Assembly (NCBI GenBank): GCA_029258655.1
Contig: JARHYD010000076.1
Span: 1-39,018, forward strand
From: Mailhella sp.
GTDB lineage: Bacteria; Desulfobacterota; Desulfovibrionia; Desulfovibrionales; Desulfovibrionaceae
DNA: 39,018 bases
Reading direction: 5' to 3'
The position numbers and the translations under genes were made by a program. Under the pieces are notes generated by a model. It was not told where the DNA came from and ran no database searches. It was given only the letters and a program-made list of their open reading frames with translations. Of the stretch, positions 14,874 to 23,117 are shown in pieces (position 1 is the stretch's first letter; each line of letters starts with the position of its first letter).

Positions 14874-16550
14874 ATGCACCCAGTGATTGAGAAAAATTTA
14901 GAAAAAGTGAAAAATTTTTGGTCAAAGTTTACTTTAAACCAAAAAATTATAATGGTTGCAGGTACGGCTTTTGTTTTAGCACTATTTATTATTTTCACTG
15001 TATGGGCAACTCGTCCAAATTATCAAACATTGTATTCAAATCTTACTCCTGAAGACGCTAACCGCGTTGTGAATATTCTTAAAAGTTCCAATGTTTCTTA
15101 TCAATTAGCCAATAATGGGACAGCTATTTTAGTTCCAGAATCAATGGTAAATAGCTTGCGTATTAAAATTGCAGGTGAAGGTAATTTAGTAGGGCAAGGT
15201 ATTGGTTTTGAAATTTTTGATACTGTTCAAATGGGACAAACTGACTTTGTACAACGGATTAATTATCAACGTGCATTACAAGGTGAATTAGCACGAACAT
15301 TATCTGATTTTCCTAATGTGGAAAGTGCTAGAGTACACCTTGTTATTCCAGAAAAAAGTCTTTTTATTGAAGAACAACAAGAACCTTCTGCGTCCGTTAT
15401 TTTACGCCTCAAAGAACCAGGCAAGCGTTTTACAAAAAAAGAAATTGATGCAATGGTCAATTTATTGACAATGGCTGTTGAAGGTTTGGAATCTTTTAAT
15501 GTTTCTATTTCTGATAATAACGGTAAAGCTCTTTATGCTCCAAAAGAAGAAGGTGGAATTAATGATTCTCAATTAGACTATCGTCTTCGCTATGAAGCAA
15601 ATATGGAACGTAGAATTCAAGAACTTCTTGCACCTGTTCTTGGTATGGGTAAACTTATTGCAAAAGTAAGTGCAGATATTGATTATAGTCAAAGAACTAT
15701 TCGCCGTGAAATTTTTGACCCAGAAGGACAAGTAGTACGTTCCGAACAAAGAACAGAAGAACAACAATCTGGTCGTGCTAATTTAGGTGCAGATTCTGCT
15801 GATGTAAACTTCCGTGGTGATGGGCTTGGTAATTCTCTTAGCACACAAGAAGGTAACAGAGAAGAACGGCTTACGAACTATGAAATTAATAAAGAAGAAC
15901 AAAATATTATTACAGATAAAGGTAGTGTTCGTAGACTTACTGTGGCTGTGGCTGTTGATGGTCACTATGCTAAAAATGCATCAGGTGAATGGGAATATGT
16001 TCCTCGTACTGAAGCTGAACTCAATCAAATTAAACAACTTGTAGCTAATGCCGTAGGTATTGATATTGCTCGCGGTGATACAATCGAAGTAAGTAATATG
16101 GCTTTTGGTGAGTCTATTGTTCCAGAAGAACCTAATGCAATCGAACTTCTTCTTGAATTTGCAAGAACAATGGGTACTCCACTTATTACAGCTCTTCTTA
16201 TCTTCATCTTTATTATGTTGGTTGTTCGTCCTGCTATTTTGACACTTATTAGACCAAAAGTAGAAGCAGGAGAAGTGCTTGAAGGCTTAGAAGGTTTACC
16301 CGCAGCAGAAGAACAATATGCTCTCTATGAAGCTCAAGAAAAAGAAGCAAGAGAAGCTGCAGAAAAAGCACGTAAAGCCCTTTCTGGTGATGATTCAAAT
16401 GATGATTTATACTCACTAAGTCCAAATGCTACTCTTGAAGAAGTAAAAGGCAGAGCATTACAGCTTGCAGAAAGAAATATGGATCAAACTATTCGTCTTA
16501 TGCGACGTTGGATGCAAAATGATGCAAAAGAACTCACAAAAGCTGCATAA
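14874..16550 (+). CDS. fliF: Flagellar MS-ring protein FliF
   Basis: A 558-residue inner-membrane MS-ring protein. A first membrane segment lies at about residues 23-45 (KIIMVAGTAFVLALFIIF). A YscJ/FliF ring-building domain follows, with LTPEDANRVVNILKSSNV, RINYQRALQGELARTL and ARVHLVIPEKSLF. A second membrane segment lies near 437-460 (PLITALLIFIFIMLVV). The cytoplasmic tail ends in ERNMDQTIRLMRRWMQND (533-550), the type of C-terminal helix that in FliF binds the N-terminal domain of FliG. The same motif is repeated in the small gene ten bases downstream. No fliG follows. The length is normal for FliF. Confidence 0.95.
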   Translation: MHPVIEKNLEKVKNFWSKFTLNQKIIMVAGTAFVLALFIIFTVWATRPNYQTLYSNLTPEDANRVVNILKSSNVSYQLANNGTAILVPESMVNSLRIKIAGEGNLVGQGIGFEIFDTVQMGQTDFVQRINYQRALQGELARTLSDFPNVESARVHLVIPEKSLFIEEQQEPSASVILRLKEPGKRFTKKEIDAMVNLLTMAVEGLESFNVSISDNNGKALYAPKEEGGINDSQLDYRLRYEANMERRIQELLAPVLGMGKLIAKVSADIDYSQRTIRREIFDPEGQVVRSEQRTEEQQSGRANLGADSADVNFRGDGLGNSLSTQEGNREERLTNYEINKEEQNIITDKGSVRRLTVAVAVDGHYAKNASGEWEYVPRTEAELNQIKQLVANAVGIDIARGDTIEVSNMAFGESIVPEEPNAIELLLEFARTMGTPLITALLIFIFIMLVVRPAILTLIRPKVEAGEVLEGLEGLPAAEEQYALYEAQEKEAREAAEKARKALSGDDSNDDLYSLSPNATLEEVKGRALQLAERNMDQTIRLMRRWMQNDAKELTKAA

Positions 16551-16559
16551 AGGTGTTTT

Positions 16560-16793
16560 ATGAGTAATGCAAAAAAAGATGTAAAAAAAGATGAAAGTAA
16601 AAATGAAAAAAAGAAAGAGCATCATTTAGAGTATCAACAACGCGTAGGACAAGTAAAAAATGCTATTCTTATACTTGGCGAAAGAAATATGGAAAATACC
16701 ATGCGTGTTATAAAACGCTGGCTCAATGATGATACAAGAATTATTAATCAAAATATTGTAGAGAAATTCGGTAAAAATAATAATATTTCATAA
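16560..16793 (+). CDS. Small protein repeating the FliF C-terminal (FliG-binding-like) motif
   Basis: A 77-residue, highly charged protein. Residues 1-25 are Lys/Glu/Asp-rich and likely disordered. Residues 31-60 form a probable helix containing ERNMENTMRVIKRWLNDD (41-58), which aligns without gaps with ERNMDQTIRLMRRWMQND at the end of FliF (nine of 18 positions identical). It has no membrane segment or signal. It lies nine bases after fliF with an AAAGGTG ribosome site and ends just before a strong terminator, so it is the last gene of the operon. In FliF this type of helix docks onto FliG; a free copy could compete with or supplement that contact. The function is inferred, and I know of no named family. 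Confidence 0.7.
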   Translation: MSNAKKDVKKDESKNEKKKEHHLEYQQRVGQVKNAILILGERNMENTMRVIKRWLNDDTRIINQNIVEKFGKNNNIS

Positions 16794-16809
16794 AAAAGCT
16801 ATAATAGCT

Positions 16810-16851
16810 AAAAAAAGACTAACAAAAGAGGGAATTGTTAGTCTTTTTTTT
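16810..16851 (+). terminator. Rho-independent terminator of the flagellar operon
   Basis: The stem AAAAAAAGACTAACA / TGTTAGTCTTTTTTT has an 11-base loop and ends in a long T-run, 15 bases after the stop of the small FliF-like gene. It closes the operon without fliG, fliH or fliI. Confidence 0.9.
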
Positions 16852-16903
16852 ATGGAATAATAGCTAACCTCTAGTATTTTATTTGATTATGTAGCTTTTA
16901 TTA

Positions 16904-17165
16904 AGGTATGTTTCTAAATTAATCTTTTTTTTCTTTGGGGGTTACACTGTCTTTATCCGTAAGGTTCATTTTTTGCCAATGGCTACCACTGCACTCTCAA
17001 GCAATGCTCCTCAAGAATTCCTTCTGATACATATTCTTTCAACAAGTCACTTCGTTTCTCGCTTTCATAGAGTGAAAGTTACTAGGTTAGTGACTTTATG
17101 AAAATATTTTTTATTTTATAAGTTTAATATGGTAAAGTAATTATAATTAATTTGGAAACATATCT
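16904..17165. mobile_element. IS5-related deletion derivative or MITE-like relic
   Basis: The left end AGGTATGTTTCTAAATTAAT and the right end read inwards AGATATGTTTCCAAATTAAT form inverted repeats nearly identical to those of the IS at 11833-12661. TA flanks both ends (16902-16903, 17166-17167). The 262-base interior carries no transposase. It is richer in G and C than its surroundings and, on the minus strand, has coding-like pieces in two frames: ESEKRSDLLKEYVSEG (from about 17066) and SGSHWQKMNLTDKDSVTPKE (ending near 16925, stop just inside the left repeat). It may be a non-autonomous element that captured a gene end, or two IS scars around an old gene fragment. Confidence 0.6.
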
Positions 17166-17279
17166 TAATTATGTAAGAATTTGAAAAGAAAAATTTATAT
17201 TGCATTTTGTATAATAAGAATATAATTTTTGTTACAGACTGAATGTATTATTTTTTATTAAACAATATGGATTATTATA

Positions 17280-18761
17280 ATGAATATATATAGTTATATT
17301 ATTCTATCTTATATTTTAGGGTGTTGTCCTATTTTATTTTTATGGATTCAAAATATTGCAGAAATAAATTTTTTAAAATTATTGAAAACATTAGGGTATT
17401 ATTCTATTATATATTTATGTTGTTTTTTTATATGTCAATTTTTTGTTGATATTCAATTTTCGTCAGCGATTTTGATAAGTTTGTTTATTATGATTTTTTA
17501 TAGTAAGCATCTTATGATAAAGATTATTTTAAATAAGTATGTATTACGAAAGCAAATAATTTGGATTTCATTATTTCTTGGTATTGTAATTTTTCCTTTT
17601 TTGCCATCAGTCGTTTTAGATATTTTTTTTATTTTGTTATTAATTTTTGAGGTATTATTTTTAACTATGATAGGCTATAATGCTTATCAATATGTAACGG
17701 CTGTTTCTTCTTATATAAATGAAAAAAATAAGAGTGTAAAAATAGAGGTAACATTAAAAGAAAATATTAATTTACCTGATGTTTATTTTATTATACCAGA
17801 TAGTTATGGTGGAGCAACGGCACTTAATCAATATTATAATTTTAATAATCAAGTTTTTTTATCTTGGTTAGAAAAAGAAGGGTTTACTGTATATAATAAT
17901 GCACGTTCGAATTATTCGCATACAAATTTTTCTATTCCTTCAACTTTTCAGATGAATTATTTAGTAAATTTTAAGGATAAGGTAGGAAAAGGTCAAATAC
18001 AATATGCTAAATTAGCTGTTAATCAATTTATGAATAAGGCATTAGCAATTTTTGAGCAATTAGGATATACTTCATACCATATAGTAAATGATTTTGATAA
18101 ATATTTAATGCATAAAAAAGGGTATAAATTTTCATATAAGTTAGATAATATTGAGTCGTATAATTTTGAATTGTCACTTTTTTCTTCTACATTTTTAGCA
18201 AAATGGATAAAAAAAATTTGTTTTTATTTTTCACGAAAATTTTTGTTGAATACTTTTGATTATATTGAAAATTTAGATTTAAAAACTAAAAGAAATTTTA
18301 TTTATTGTCATTTAATGTGTCCACATCATCCATTTTATTTTGATGAGAATGGAGATATTCCGATATTAGAGTTAGATTTTTTTAATCCAGTTAATTATCC
18401 AAAGTTATATGTTGATCAAATAAAATATTTAAATATTCGGTTAATGCGAATAGTTAAAAGTATTAAGAAAAAAAATCCGAATGCAATTATTATTATACAG
18501 GCAGATCATGGAGCAGCTGGAACTGTTTTAGAACCAAGTAATGAACGAGATATTTGGAATGATAGGTTTTCTATTTTGCGAGCGATTTATGCACCAAAAG
18601 AGTACGATTTAGATTTTATATCATCAGTAAATTTATTTCCTATGTTATTTAATAATTGGTTAGAAACGCCCATAAAAATAAAAGATGATCATTATTGGTT
18701 TTTATTAAATAGTAAAACGTTAGAATTAGGAAAGCTTGAATTTAAAAAAAGAACAAGATAA
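17280..18761 (+). CDS. Membrane-anchored sulfatase/phosphotransferase-fold protein
   Basis: A 493-residue protein with about four or five N-terminal membrane segments (roughly residues 5-27, 37-58, 60-82, 90-112 and 113-136). They are followed by a soluble alkaline-phosphatase-superfamily domain. Features of that domain are DVYFIIPDSYGGATAL (first metal Asp region), RSNYSHTNFSIPSTFQMNYL (probable Thr/Ser nucleophile region), HLMCPHHPFYF and IIIQADHGAAG (metal-binding Asp-His). This architecture is shared with phosphoethanolamine or phosphoglycerol transferases and uncharacterised surface-glycan enzymes. The substrate is unknown; decoration of LPS or another envelope glycan is plausible. It is a single gene between an IS relic and the convergent cobalamin operon, very AT-rich, with a weak ribosome site (GGA 9 bases upstream). 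Confidence 0.7.
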   Translation: MNIYSYIILSYILGCCPILFLWIQNIAEINFLKLLKTLGYYSIIYLCCFFICQFFVDIQFSSAILISLFIMIFYSKHLMIKIILNKYVLRKQIIWISLFLGIVIFPFLPSVVLDIFFILLLIFEVLFLTMIGYNAYQYVTAVSSYINEKNKSVKIEVTLKENINLPDVYFIIPDSYGGATALNQYYNFNNQVFLSWLEKEGFTVYNNARSNYSHTNFSIPSTFQMNYLVNFKDKVGKGQIQYAKLAVNQFMNKALAIFEQLGYTSYHIVNDFDKYLMHKKGYKFSYKLDNIESYNFELSLFSSTFLAKWIKKICFYFSRKFLLNTFDYIENLDLKTKRNFIYCHLMCPHHPFYFDENGDIPILELDFFNPVNYPKLYVDQIKYLNIRLMRIVKSIKKKNPNAIIIIQADHGAAGTVLEPSNERDIWNDRFSILRAIYAPKEYDLDFISSVNLFPMLFNNWLETPIKIKDDHYWFLLNSKTLELGKLEFKKRTR

Positions 18762-18864
18762 TTGATTGGTCAGAATATGTTGTTTGTATATAGGGCAAGT
18801 AAAATGAGAGAAGTTTTTTTCTTTGTGTTCCTTAAAAAATAAGAGAAGTTTTGTTAATGAGAAA

Positions 18865-21552
18865 TTATAAAATATTTTTTGATAATCCTAAGCTTTGGTA
18901 AATAGCATTCATATCAACATTGTTACGAACAATATTAGCAAGGTTATCAAGAGATTTTTCTATATTATAGGAAACATAGTGTTGCATTTTATTTAATCCT
19001 AAATGTTGACGAATATAATTAAGAAATTCATGTCTAAAATTATCACTATCAAATAAACCATGAATATAGGTTGCCCAAATAGTATTTTTTACATATCCAT
19101 AAATTTTATGTGAGTCTTGAAAATAAGCGTCAAAATTTTTACTAAGCATAGTTGTTTCCCCATGATGAATTTCATAACCATAAATAGAGCTTGAAAGGGG
19201 GCTTTGAATATTTTCAACTGTGGTTAGACATTTTTCTTTATTAAAAGTTGAAGTAAGGGGAAGAAGTCCAAGTCCTGCTGTTTTTTCTTCGTTTGTTTCA
19301 ATGTGATATGGATCTAAAATTTCTTTTCCAAGCATTTGTAGTCCTCCACAAATACCTAAAATAAAACCATTTTTATTAGAGAATTCAAGAATTTTTTGTG
19401 CTAATTCATTGGATCTAATTTGTTTTAAATCTTCTACAACGCTTTTAGAACCTGGAAGAATAACAAGATCAGGATCGCCAAAATCTTGTGTTGTACGAAC
19501 AGCTCGAACAATACAGTCTTGCTCTAATGCAAGGGCTTCAAAGTCAGTATGATTAGAAATTTTGTTAAGCATAATAATAGCTATATCAAGTTTTCTATTT
19601 TGATTTTGTTCTTTTGGGATAGAATATTTTTGAATTTTATTTGCCCAAATACTTCCTGCCATATCTTCTTCTGGTAAGTTTAAGTTTTTGATATAAGGGA
19701 TAATTCCAAGTACAGGTTTACCAGTGGTGTTTTGCATATATGTATGAGCGGGAGCTAATAAAGAACTGTCACCACGAAAACGGTTAACTAAAAAACCCGT
19801 TAATTGTTTTTCTTCTAAATAATCAAAAGTTTGCCATGTACCAAGAAAAGAGGCATAAATGCCACCTCGATCTATATCTCCAACTAATAAGGTGGAGGCA
19901 TTAGCATATTGTGCCATTTTGATATTAACAATGTCATTTTCTTTTAAATTTATTTCAGCAGGGCTACCAGCTCCTTCTAAAACCATAATGTCTGCTTCAT
20001 TGGCTAATTCATCATATGCTTTTGTTACATATTTCCAAAGTTCATTTTTCTTTTGATAATATTCTTTGGCTAAAGCAGTACCAATGGGTTTACCTAGTAC
20101 AATGATTTGTGATCCCATATCTGTTTGTGGTTTCAATAAGATAGGATTCATTCTTGCATCAGGATCAACTCTACACGCTATTGCCTGCACAAGTTGGGCT
20201 CTGCCCATTTCTTCTCCAAGTGCAGTAACTCCAGAATTTAAAGACATATTTTGTGCTTTAAAAGGTCGTACTTTGTATCCATCTTGCGTGAAAATTCGGC
20301 AAAATGCAGCTGTTAAAATACTTTTTCCTGCATTTGATGATGTTCCTAAAAGCATAAGAGCAGGTGTTTTCTTTTTTGTGAAAGTGTTTTTTTGAAAAAG
20401 AAGGTTGGATAATGCATTGCATAGTTTTGTGTGGTCTTCTTCAAAACGAACAGCAATTCTGTAATAACCAGTTTTTAATTCATAGTAGTTGGAACAATCT
20501 CTTATGGTAATATGAAATTTTTCTAAAAGATCTAGCCAAAAATGTTTTTTTCCAAGATAATCATTATCAAGATGAATAAAAATATAATTTGCCCAAGAGG
20601 CATAAAGTGTTAAGCCCGAAATAGTGAGAAGTTTTTTGTAAAGATCTTTTTTTCTTTGTATGGATAATTCTTGATGTTTATGTAAATCATTTTGTACAAT
20701 TTCATGTTTTGTAAAAAGTGTTTTCGCTACTTGTATGGCGAAGGTATTGACATTCCAACAGGGTAATTCTTTTTGTATTTTTTGGGCAAAAGTTTCATGG
20801 CAGGCAAGATAGCCTAATCTTAATCCCGCTAATGCATAGAATTTTGTAAGGGAACGAATAATGATTGCATTTTTAGGCAAATGATAAATAAGACTTTGTG
20901 CTTTTGTATATTCAATAAAGGCTTCATCTATAATAAAAAGGCATTGTTGTTTATTTTGTATAATGGATAATAATTGGTCTTGAGGAATAAAACTGCCACA
21001 TGGATTTGATGGATTAGCAAGAAAAATAAGGCAATTATCTTCTAATGAGAGAATTTGTTGTTTGAGTTTTTCAATAATATTTTTTTGTTGATTTTCAATT
21101 TCTTTAGAAAAAAGACCTGTTTCTTCAAGATGTTTTATAGAAATAATAGGGGGCAATTCTGTTATAATATGCTCAATAGTAAAATAATTTTTTTCAAGAG
21201 CATTTTGGTATTCACTAAAAGCTGGTTCTATAATAATTGCTTTGTGATAGTTAGGTCTTAAAGCTCGCGTAAGAGCAAAAAAAAGTTCATTGCTTCCATT
21301 TGCAAAAACAAAATTTTCAGGTTTTAGGTGATAAAATTGACTTGCTAAGTCTTTGAGTTCATTTGCTTCTTTACTAGGATAATATTGTATTGTATTCAAT
21401 GTTTGAAAAAGACTTGCTTTAATAAAATCAGGCATACCGTCAGGACGAACATTGACACTAAAATCAAGAATGTTTTCTTGGCTTATACCTGTTTCTTGTT
21501 GCCAAAGATAAAAATCTCCACCGTGATTATTGTTATTTTGTATATTATCCAT
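18865..21552 (-). CDS. cobD-cbiP: Fused threonine-phosphate decarboxylase and cobyric acid synthase
   Basis: An 895-residue fusion. Residues 1 to about 390 are a class I/II PLP enzyme of the CobD/HisC type, with FANGSNELFFAL (83-94), LANPSNPCG (178-186) and the PLP Lys237 in SLTKFYALAGLRLGY. CobD decarboxylates threonine phosphate to aminopropanol phosphate. Residues about 397-895 are CbiP/CobQ, the glutamine- and ATP-dependent amidase giving cobyric acid, with MLLGTSSNAGKSILTAAF (400-417), VLEGAGSPAEINL and GDIDRGGIYASFLGT. Its C-terminal GATase domain has the Cys in LGICGGLQMLGKE and a His in TYIHGLFD. A linker of about ten residues (QKNTFTKKKT) joins the halves. It is the last gene of the operon, six bases after cbiA. 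Confidence 0.95.
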   Translation of the reverse strand: MDNIQNNNNHGGDFYLWQQETGISQENILDFSVNVRPDGMPDFIKASLFQTLNTIQYYPSKEANELKDLASQFYHLKPENFVFANGSNELFFALTRALRPNYHKAIIIEPAFSEYQNALEKNYFTIEHIITELPPIISIKHLEETGLFSKEIENQQKNIIEKLKQQILSLEDNCLIFLANPSNPCGSFIPQDQLLSIIQNKQQCLFIIDEAFIEYTKAQSLIYHLPKNAIIIRSLTKFYALAGLRLGYLACHETFAQKIQKELPCWNVNTFAIQVAKTLFTKHEIVQNDLHKHQELSIQRKKDLYKKLLTISGLTLYASWANYIFIHLDNDYLGKKHFWLDLLEKFHITIRDCSNYYELKTGYYRIAVRFEEDHTKLCNALSNLLFQKNTFTKKKTPALMLLGTSSNAGKSILTAAFCRIFTQDGYKVRPFKAQNMSLNSGVTALGEEMGRAQLVQAIACRVDPDARMNPILLKPQTDMGSQIIVLGKPIGTALAKEYYQKKNELWKYVTKAYDELANEADIMVLEGAGSPAEINLKENDIVNIKMAQYANASTLLVGDIDRGGIYASFLGTWQTFDYLEEKQLTGFLVNRFRGDSSLLAPAHTYMQNTTGKPVLGIIPYIKNLNLPEEDMAGSIWANKIQKYSIPKEQNQNRKLDIAIIMLNKISNHTDFEALALEQDCIVRAVRTTQDFGDPDLVILPGSKSVVEDLKQIRSNELAQKILEFSNKNGFILGICGGLQMLGKEILDPYHIETNEEKTAGLGLLPLTSTFNKEKCLTTVENIQSPLSSSIYGYEIHHGETTMLSKNFDAYFQDSHKIYGYVKNTIWATYIHGLFDSDNFRHEFLNYIRQHLGLNKMQHYVSYNIEKSLDNLANIVRNNVDMNAIYQSLGLSKNIL

Positions 21553-21558
21553 AATTTC

Positions 21559-22983
21559 TTAATCCATTATAAGAGAGTTTGCAAAATAAAAGTGCATATA
21601 TGATGCATAAACATTTTTGTAGCGTATACCTATGTGCTGATTATCAACAGTTAAAAATGGAGAATAATTTTCTTCTATTTCTATATCTGACCAATGAAAT
21701 TCATGTCCTCGAAAATATTGTATATTTTTATTTAAGAAAAAAGGTTTATTATAAAAAAATCCTTGCTTATAACCTAAGGAACGTAACCTATTTCCCATGA
21801 TTGCGGTTGCTTTTATAACATTACACATGGGATAGGTATTATTATGAGCTTGTTCAAGATTTTTATTTTCAAAGTTTTTGTCTGATGTTGTTATAAGTTT
21901 TGAGCAAAGATACATATAGCCACCACATTCTGCAAAAATGTGTCCATTATTTTCTGCAAAATGATAAATTGCATTTTTCATTGCAATATTTTGACTTAAT
22001 GTATCAGCGTAAATTTCTGGATACCCACCTCCAAAATAAAGAGCATCTACTTTGGGGATTGTTTTATCTTTTAAAGGAGAAAAATAGCAAAGTTTGTATC
22101 CAATATGCTCTAAATATTGTAAATTAGTAGGATAATAAAAACAAAATGCTTCATCATAAGCAATACCTATTTTTTGTTTTTGGGGGAGTTTTGGGATAAG
22201 GGGAAAAGGAGTAAGTGTATTAGCATATTTTGTTAAGGTAAGAATTTTATGTATATCAAGGTGTTGTGCTAATGTATCAGCAAGAATATCGAGTTGCTGT
22301 TCTAATTCTTCGTTTGTTTGAAAAATATGGGTTAAACCAAGTTGTCTTTCTTTTGTTTTAAATTGTATATTTTTAGGAAGATAACCAAGTAATGGTGGTA
22401 AATTCCAAGCTTGTAAACTTTCTTGTAAGATTTGATAATGGCGTTCACTACCAATATTATTAGCAATAATACCTATAAGAGGAATAGCATATTCTTTTGC
22501 TTGTTCGTAAAATCCACGTACAATAGCACTTATTGATTGTGCCATACCTTTTGCGTCAATAACCATAATAACTGGTACTTGTAAAAGTTTGGCAATATGG
22601 GCTGTGCTACCTTCAATGTTTGGAAGAGTATTATTTTCTTGGACTGTATGAAAATAGGAAGGAAGATTAGGATCTTTTTTTTCGTATTTTTTACCGTCAA
22701 AAAAACCCATTACTCCTTCAATAATAGCAATATCTGCGTGTTTGCTGTGTTTTGTAAATATGTTAATAACTTCTTTTTCACCCATGAGCCAAGTATCTAA
22801 ATTATAGGAAGTATGTTTGCTTGCAATGGTATGGTAGCTTGTATCAACATAATCAGGACCACATTTAAATGCTTGTACATTATATGTTCGTGAAAGCAAA
22901 CGCATAAGCCCCATAGCGAGGGTTGTTTTGCCTTCACCAGAACAAGGGGCAGTGATACAAAAAGCAGAAGATAATGTTTGCAT
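21559..22983 (-). CDS. cbiA: Cobyrinic acid a,c-diamide synthase
   Basis: A 474-residue CobB/CbiA protein of normal length. It amidates the a and c carboxylates of cob(II)yrinic acid using ATP and glutamine. The N-terminal ATP-binding segment is CITAPCSGEGKTTLAMGL, then KCGPDYVDTSYH and VIEGVMGFFDG. The C-terminal GATase domain has YFGGGYPEIYA, the catalytic Cys in FAECGGYMYL and SYMHFYFAN with the partner His. It lies 134 bases after the cbiF-G-H gene, a gap that holds a hairpin, and six bases before cobD-cbiP. CbiP amidates the remaining side chains, so the two enzymes act in sequence. Confidence 0.95.
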   Translation of the reverse strand: MQTLSSAFCITAPCSGEGKTTLAMGLMRLLSRTYNVQAFKCGPDYVDTSYHTIASKHTSYNLDTWLMGEKEVINIFTKHSKHADIAIIEGVMGFFDGKKYEKKDPNLPSYFHTVQENNTLPNIEGSTAHIAKLLQVPVIMVIDAKGMAQSISAIVRGFYEQAKEYAIPLIGIIANNIGSERHYQILQESLQAWNLPPLLGYLPKNIQFKTKERQLGLTHIFQTNEELEQQLDILADTLAQHLDIHKILTLTKYANTLTPFPLIPKLPQKQKIGIAYDEAFCFYYPTNLQYLEHIGYKLCYFSPLKDKTIPKVDALYFGGGYPEIYADTLSQNIAMKNAIYHFAENNGHIFAECGGYMYLCSKLITTSDKNFENKNLEQAHNNTYPMCNVIKATAIMGNRLRSLGYKQGFFYNKPFFLNKNIQYFRGHEFHWSDIEIEENYSPFLTVDNQHIGIRYKNVYASYMHFYFANSLIMD

Positions 22984-23052
22984 ATAGGAATTTTTTATGA
23001 AAATCTTTAATATATTTTAAGATGTCGTATGATTAGGTTTTATTTTTTGATT

Positions 23053-23097
23053 TGATAGGGAGAAAAACTTTTTTTATTTTATTTTTCTCCTTATCAA
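23053..23097. other. Hairpin between cbiF-G-H and cbiA
   Basis: TGATAGGGAGAAAAA pairs with TTTTTCTCCTTATCA (one G-T pair) around a T-rich loop. It lies in the only sizeable gap inside the operon (22984-23117). It has no clear T-run on the minus-strand side, so it could be a processing or partial-termination site rather than a full terminator. Confidence 0.45.
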
Positions 23098-23117
23098 AAT
23101 TATTAGGTTAGAAAAAT

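Noticed and set aside
18762-18864. Terminator between the sulfatase-fold gene and cobD-cbiP
   Set aside because: A repeated GAGAAGTTTT is present, but no stable stem-loop with a T-run was found in the gap.
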